Shown piece by piece: positions 59,941-64,000 of a stretch of 64,000 nt of DNA (position 1 is the first letter of the stretch; the number at the start of each line of letters is the position of its first letter). The translations under genes were made by a program, and so were the position numbers. Under the pieces are notes generated by a model. That model saw only the letters and a list, made by a program, of their open reading frames with translations. It did no database searches and was not told the origin of the DNA. The stretch is from Actinomycetes bacterium (lineage in GTDB: Bacteria > Actinomycetota > Acidimicrobiia > Acidimicrobiales > Microtrichaceae): assembly GCA_029782335.1 (NCBI GenBank), contig JAKOVA010000043.1, positions 1 through 64,000 on the forward strand, in the 5' to 3' direction.

Positions 59941-60987
59941 GTGGCTGCGTCGTTCTATCTGGGGGATCGGCTGGTCGGCGATAGTGCGCCGCCGCTGGTC
60001 GTCCCTGAGATCGGGATCAACCACGGTGGTGACGTGGAGGTCGCCAAGGCGATGGTCGATGCCGCTGCCGACGCGGGTGCGGAGGTCGTGAAGTTCCAAA
60101 GCCACGTGATCGATGACGAGATGTCGCACCACGCGAAGGACGTGATCCCAGGCAACGCCGACGTCTCGATCTACGAGATCATGGCGGGGTGCGCCCTCGA
60201 CGCGGATGAAGAGGCGGACTTGAAGCGCCACACGGAGTCGAGAGGTTTGATCTACCTGAGTACTCCGTTCTCCAGGGCGGCGGCGGATCGGCTCGAGTCC
60301 CTCGGTGTGGTGGGGTACAAGATCGGCTCAGGAGAGTGCAACAACCTGCCGCTCATCGAGCACATCGCCGGGTTCGGCAAGCCGATCATCCTCAGCACCG
60401 GCATGAACACCGTTGAATCGGTCGCGCGCTCGGTGGAGGTCATCGCTCGGGCGGGCGTCCCCTTCGCGCTCCTGCACTGCACGAACGTGTATCCGACCCC
60501 ACCGGAGCTGGTGCGCCTCGGGGCCATGAGCGAACTCGCGGAGGCGTTCCCCGATGCGGTGGTAGGCCTGTCGGACCATTCCGTCACGAACTACCCGTGC
60601 ATCGGCGCCGTCGCACTTGGGGCGAACATCCTCGAACGCCACTTCGTCGACGACCTCACACGGCAAGGCCCCGACGTCGAGTGCTCGATGGACCCCCGCG
60701 CGCTCACTGAGCTGATCGACGCGTCGCGGATCGTGTGGGCCGCTCGGGGTGGGAGCAAGGGGCCGGTCGCAGCAGAGGAGCCGACGATCGCGTTCGCGTT
60801 CGCGTCGGTCGTCGCCATCGCCGACATAGGACCCGGCGACGAGTTGAACGCGACGAACCTGTGGGTGAAGCGCCCAGGGACCGGTGACATCCCTGCTGCC
60901 GATCTGACCGCCCTCTACGGACGGCGCGCCGCGGTGCGCATCCCGCGAGACGCGCAGATCTCGTGGGCGATGATCGACGAGGCGTGA
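59941..60987 (+). CDS. neuB: N-acetylneuraminate (nonulosonic acid) synthase
   Basis: This 348-residue enzyme condenses phosphoenolpyruvate with an N-acetyl hexosamine. It has PEIGINHGGDVEVAKAMVDAAA, the catalytic barrel (IGSGECNNLPLIEHIA, LHCTNVYPTP, GLSDHS) and a C-terminal SAF domain from about 285 (VVAIADIGPGDELN). GTG 59941 is preceded by a modest ribosome site. Sequence alone cannot separate sialic acid from legionaminic acid use. Confidence 0.9.
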   Translation: MAASFYLGDRLVGDSAPPLVVPEIGINHGGDVEVAKAMVDAAADAGAEVVKFQSHVIDDEMSHHAKDVIPGNADVSIYEIMAGCALDADEEADLKRHTESRGLIYLSTPFSRAAADRLESLGVVGYKIGSGECNNLPLIEHIAGFGKPIILSTGMNTVESVARSVEVIARAGVPFALLHCTNVYPTPPELVRLGAMSELAEAFPDAVVGLSDHSVTNYPCIGAVALGANILERHFVDDLTRQGPDVECSMDPRALTELIDASRIVWAARGGSKGPVAAEEPTIAFAFASVVAIADIGPGDELNATNLWVKRPGTGDIPAADLTALYGRRAAVRIPRDAQISWAMIDEA

Positions 60988-62138
60988 TGGGCGTGTCCGA
61001 CGACTCGCCAGGCGTTCGGCGCATCTTGTTCGTCTCGGGCACAAGGGCCGACTACGGCAAGCTGAAGCCAGTCATCCGGAAGGTCGACGAAGCAGCAGAC
61101 CTGACGTGCTCGATCTTCGTGACCGGTATGCACCTTCTGGCGCACTACGGCTCGACGTGGCTCGAGATCGAGCGGGACGGTTACGGGGAGCTGTTCAAGT
61201 TCTTCAACCAGGACCGCAGCACCGCAACACATCTCGACCGGGTCCTCGCGAACACCCTCAGCGGCCTCAGCCTCTACGTCGCCGAGAACCGACCGGACAT
61301 GATCATCGTGCACGGCGACCGGGTCGAAGCCCTCGCCGGCGCGCTCGCGGGATCGCTCAACGGCATCATCGTGGCCCATATCGAGGGTGGCGAGGTCTCC
61401 GGCACCATCGACGAGTTGCTGCGCCACGCGATCACCAAGATGGCCCACCTCCACTTCGTGTCGAACCCCCTGGCGCGTGACCGGGTCATCGCCATGGGCG
61501 AGTACGCCGAGAAGGTCCACGTCGTCGGCTCCCCGAACATCGACGTGATGCTGTCCGACGAGCTGCCGGATCTCGACGAGGTCCGAGGGCACTACGAGAT
61601 CGACGAGCGGCCCTACGGACTGCTCCTGTTGCACCCTGTTGTCGGGGAGGGCCCGGAGATCGCGGATCTCACCGGTGCCTTGCTCGACGGCCTGCAGCGC
61701 GCGGGCCGCTACATCGTCGCGGTCTACCCCAACAACGATCCCGGTTCCGAGTACATCCTTCGGCCGCTGCAGGAGCGGGCCGGTTCGCCGTTCCTGCGGC
61801 TCCTGCCCTCGGTGAGGTTCGAGTCCTACCTCACTCTCCTACGCCACTCAGCGGTGCTGATCGGCAACTCCAGTTCCGGCATCCACGAGGCACCGGTTTA
61901 CGGAGTGCCGAGCATCAACATCGGATCGCGGCAGGAGAACCGCTTCGCCTATGAATCGATCCGCACTGTCGACTTCGACGTGCCCACCGTCCTCCGAGCG
62001 GTCGACGACCTCTGGGGACACCGTTTTGCACCCAGCAGACACTTCGGAACCGGCGACAGCGCCCAGGCGATTCTCCAGCTCCTGCGCGCGCCGATGACGT
62101 GGGACACCCGCGTCCTCAAGCAGTTCGCAGACTCTTGA
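60987..62138 (+). CDS. neuC: UDP-N-acetylglucosamine 2-epimerase (hydrolysing)
   Basis: This 383-residue GT-B-fold epimerase has VSGTRADYGKLKPVI, the catalytic block HGDRVEALAGALAGS, AHIEGGEVSGTIDE, and SNSSSG-like substrate contacts (VLIGNSSSGIHEAP). It converts UDP-GlcNAc to ManNAc, the substrate for NeuB. Start ATG 60987 overlaps the neuB stop (TGATG); GTG 60984 is an alternative. With neuA and neuB it completes a route to CMP-Neu5Ac without LegB/LegC/LegH enzymes, which favours sialic over legionaminic acid. Confidence 0.88.
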   Translation: MGVSDDSPGVRRILFVSGTRADYGKLKPVIRKVDEAADLTCSIFVTGMHLLAHYGSTWLEIERDGYGELFKFFNQDRSTATHLDRVLANTLSGLSLYVAENRPDMIIVHGDRVEALAGALAGSLNGIIVAHIEGGEVSGTIDELLRHAITKMAHLHFVSNPLARDRVIAMGEYAEKVHVVGSPNIDVMLSDELPDLDEVRGHYEIDERPYGLLLLHPVVGEGPEIADLTGALLDGLQRAGRYIVAVYPNNDPGSEYILRPLQERAGSPFLRLLPSVRFESYLTLLRHSAVLIGNSSSGIHEAPVYGVPSINIGSRQENRFAYESIRTVDFDVPTVLRAVDDLWGHRFAPSRHFGTGDSAQAILQLLRAPMTWDTRVLKQFADS

Positions 62139-62199
62139 GCTCGATCTCCGCTGCCCCAGTCCCGGCGTCACCCGGCGCTCGATCGGCGTCAGGGAGTGG

Positions 62200-63312
62200 G
62201 TGACGACAGTGCAGACGGGCGACTGGGACCGCGCGGTGTTCCACGTAGTGGATTCGCTGGCAATCGGGGGCGCCGAGAGAATGGTGGTCGACATCGCGAA
62301 CGGGTTGGCCGCGCGGGGCTGGCGTGTCCACTTGGTCGCGACTCGGTCGTCAGGACCACTTGCTGACGAGTTGGACGACCGGGTTTCACTTCACCGACTG
62401 AACCGCCGTTCCAGGTTCGATCTCGGGGGCGTGCGGAGGTTCCGTGCCCTCATACGACGCCATCGTCCGGCTGTGGTCCACGCTCACGGATGGTCGACGT
62501 TGCAGTTCACGACGGTGGCGCTCGTCGCGGTTCGTCGAGCGCCGGCTCTGGTCTTCCACGATCATCGGTCACGTGGTCTGGCGCCGTTGGGGTGGACCTA
62601 TCGCGCGTCAGTGTGGCCGTCGGTGCGGGCGTATCTCGCAGTTGACGAGTCGCAGTTGAGCCGGCTGCCGCGTGCGCGGCGTCATCCTCTCCGGATGCTC
62701 GTTCCCAACGGATCAGTCCTTGATCGGTTCGACCGGAAACAGACGTACACCGTCGGAACGACGCGCCGTCTGGTGATGGTGGCCAACCTGCGTCTGGAAA
62801 AGGCGCACCCGGTGCTCTTCGAAGCGTTGGCGTTGCTCGCATCGAGAGGACTCCGAGTCCACACCGACCTCCTCGGCGCTACGGACGACGACGCATATCT
62901 CTCGACCTGCCTGGAGCGGCTCGAGGAACTCGGCCTACGGGAGTCGGTACGGATCGCAGGAGCGAGCGACACGATCGGTAGCGCTCTTGCCGGCTACGAC
63001 CTCGGAGTACTGACTTCGACGAGCGAATCGGGCCCGGTCGCGCTCATCGAGTACCTCGCCGCAGGATTGCCCTTCGTGGTCACCGATGTCGGTAACGTTC
63101 CGCAGTCGCTACCGACCCCCCTCAGGCGGTGGGTCGTCCGGCCGAACGACCCGGTGGCCCTCGCCGATCTCGTCGAAGAGGCGTTGTCGCGGCCCGAGGA
63201 GGATCGCCGCGGTGACGCCGAGCTTGGGATCCGATTTGCTCACGACTCGTACTCAATCAACCGAACGTTGAACGACGTCGAGACGGCCTACCACCGGCTG
63301 CTCAGCCGCTGA
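62200..63312 (+). CDS. Family 4 glycosyltransferase
   Basis: This 370-residue GT-B enzyme has VDSLAIGGAERMVVDIANGL at the N terminus and the C-terminal E-x7-E block SESGPVALIEYLAAGLP. GTG 62200 is the start. It is probably cytoplasmic, adding a sugar to the lipid-linked glycan. It lies 61 bp after neuC and converges on the next transferase, with stops 11 bp apart or overlapping within the region 63302-63312. Confidence 0.82.
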   Translation: MTTVQTGDWDRAVFHVVDSLAIGGAERMVVDIANGLAARGWRVHLVATRSSGPLADELDDRVSLHRLNRRSRFDLGGVRRFRALIRRHRPAVVHAHGWSTLQFTTVALVAVRRAPALVFHDHRSRGLAPLGWTYRASVWPSVRAYLAVDESQLSRLPRARRHPLRMLVPNGSVLDRFDRKQTYTVGTTRRLVMVANLRLEKAHPVLFEALALLASRGLRVHTDLLGATDDDAYLSTCLERLEELGLRESVRIAGASDTIGSALAGYDLGVLTSTSESGPVALIEYLAAGLPFVVTDVGNVPQSLPTPLRRWVVRPNDPVALADLVEEALSRPEEDRRGDAELGIRFAHDSYSINRTLNDVETAYHRLLSR

Positions 63313-64000
63313 ACCCCCAGATGTCGCGGATGATGTAGTCGACCTCTGCGCGAAACGCGTCGAGGGTGTGTGTCCGCGCGTAGCGCTGGCATCGATCCCG
63401 CCGCTCTGCCCATTCGCTTTCGCTCACAGCTGTGGCTTCGAGAAGCACGTTGGTCAACGTGTCGGGCCGAGCCGGATCGAAGACCCACCCTCGAGCGTCG
63501 ACCATCGACCGGTTGACCGGCCGGTCCGCGGCCACGGGGAGGGCCCCCGCCGAGATCCCCTCGAGCAGCACCTTCGGGTACCCCTCGTGGAAGCTGGCCA
63601 ACACGTTGAGATCGGCCCAGACCATGCTGTCGAACACCTCGTGACGGCTGGCGACGGGAATGAAGCTCACCCCGGCGAGGTCGGCTGCCGCCGCTCGCGC
63701 GGCGTCGAGGTTGGGCCCGTCGCCGATCAGCTTGGCCTCCACCGCAATCCCTTTGTCCGAAACGGCGCGTATGGCCTCCACGATCGCGGCCTGGTTCTTG
63801 TTCGTCGAGAACCGACCCACGGACACCACTCGAAGGGGCCGGTCGACTCCCGGTCGTTCACCTTCGGGTGGTGATGAGCGGCGGGTCGCAATCTCGGTGA
63901 GCTCCTCGTCGGTCAGCACCGGACTGAACGCAGGACGAACCCCACCGCTGGTCGGCCGCTCGACCACATATGCATGCACGACGCCTCTGAACAGATGACG
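63302..64000 (-). CDS. Family 4 glycosyltransferase, C-terminal part (N terminus off window)
   Basis: At least 230 residues are visible. The donor domain reads VVSVGRFSTNKNQAAIVEAI, KLIGDGPNLDAARA, and the E-x7-E-type HEGYPKVLLEGISAGALPVA. The frame is open to the right edge, so the acceptor domain lies outside. It ends 11 bp inside the 3' end of the preceding gene (convergent overlap). It is part of the same surface-glycan locus. Confidence 0.8.
   Translation of the reverse strand, partial: RHLFRGVVHAYVVERPTSGGVRPAFSPVLTDEELTEIATRRSSPPEGERPGVDRPLRVVSVGRFSTNKNQAAIVEAIRAVSDKGIAVEAKLIGDGPNLDAARAAAADLAGVSFIPVASRHEVFDSMVWADLNVLASFHEGYPKVLLEGISAGALPVAADRPVNRSMVDARGWVFDPARPDTLTNVLLEATAVSESEWAERRDRCQRYARTHTLDAFRAEVDYIIRDIWGFSG

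Overview
The window is high-GC DNA with dense, often overlapping genes (many ATGA, GTGA and TGATG junctions) and frequent GTG starts. It looks like a chromosomal segment of an actinobacterium. Supporting signs are an MmpS-like/DUF732 lipoprotein, a sortase-E-like LAxTG surface protein, and a type IV pilus system with no secretin in view. A lineage near the class Acidimicrobiia is my inference from gene content. No rRNA, tRNA or CRISPR array was recognised.

Layout. (1) 1-12.9 kb: the end of an IS3-family element abuts a minor-pilin operon. The element has replaced the start of a PilX-like gene. It is followed by a PilV-like prepilin with PKD domains and then a giant prepilin-like protein of about 3449 residues, built from a prepilin leader, PKD domains and three beta-helix/glycine-rich modules. 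(2) 12.9-19.3 kb: a lipoprotein, two FG-GAP/ASPIC-UnbV proteins, and between them an NqrB/RnfD-like membrane protein. This is the UnbV-UnbU pairing known from enediyne clusters. (3) 19.4-20.8 kb: two convergent lipoproteins. (4) 20.8-31.5 kb, minus strand: the core type IV pilus locus, read as a coiled-coil protein, pilB, pilC, pilA, two GT-C type membrane glycosyltransferase-like proteins, pilT and pilD. (5) 31.7-36.1 kb: an AhpD-like protein divergent from a second minor-pilin operon (PilV-PilW-PilX type). (6) 36.3-37.2 kb: nuoA and nuoB without the rest of complex I. (7) 37.3-41.2 kb, minus strand: two ricin-B lectin lipoproteins. (8) 41.3-45.2 kb: a DUF4012 membrane protein and an LAxTG wall protein. 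(9) 45.7-49.4 kb, minus strand: a FlaA1/CapD-type nucleotide-sugar dehydratase, a low-molecular-weight phosphatase and a UDP-sugar 6-dehydrogenase. (10) 49.7-54.1 kb: a Tat-exported glycine-rich protein broken at a G8 tract, a PqqD-HPr-kinase-like fusion, an NTP_transf_5 protein and two small membrane proteins. (11) 54.3-64 kb: an ABC exporter, glycosyltransferases and neuA-neuB-neuC for a CMP-activated nonulosonic acid, probably N-acetylneuraminic acid.

The window is largely about the cell surface. It holds a type IV pilus engine with two sets of minor pilins (one tipped by an enormous putative adhesin), possible pilin glycosylation, secreted lectins, a wall-anchored protein, and a polysaccharide/sialic-acid locus. 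The most unusual items are the giant prepilin-adhesin, the UnbV-UnbU-UnbV block outside any visible enediyne cluster, and the PqqD-HprK/NTP_transf_5 block beside a glycine-rich Tat substrate.
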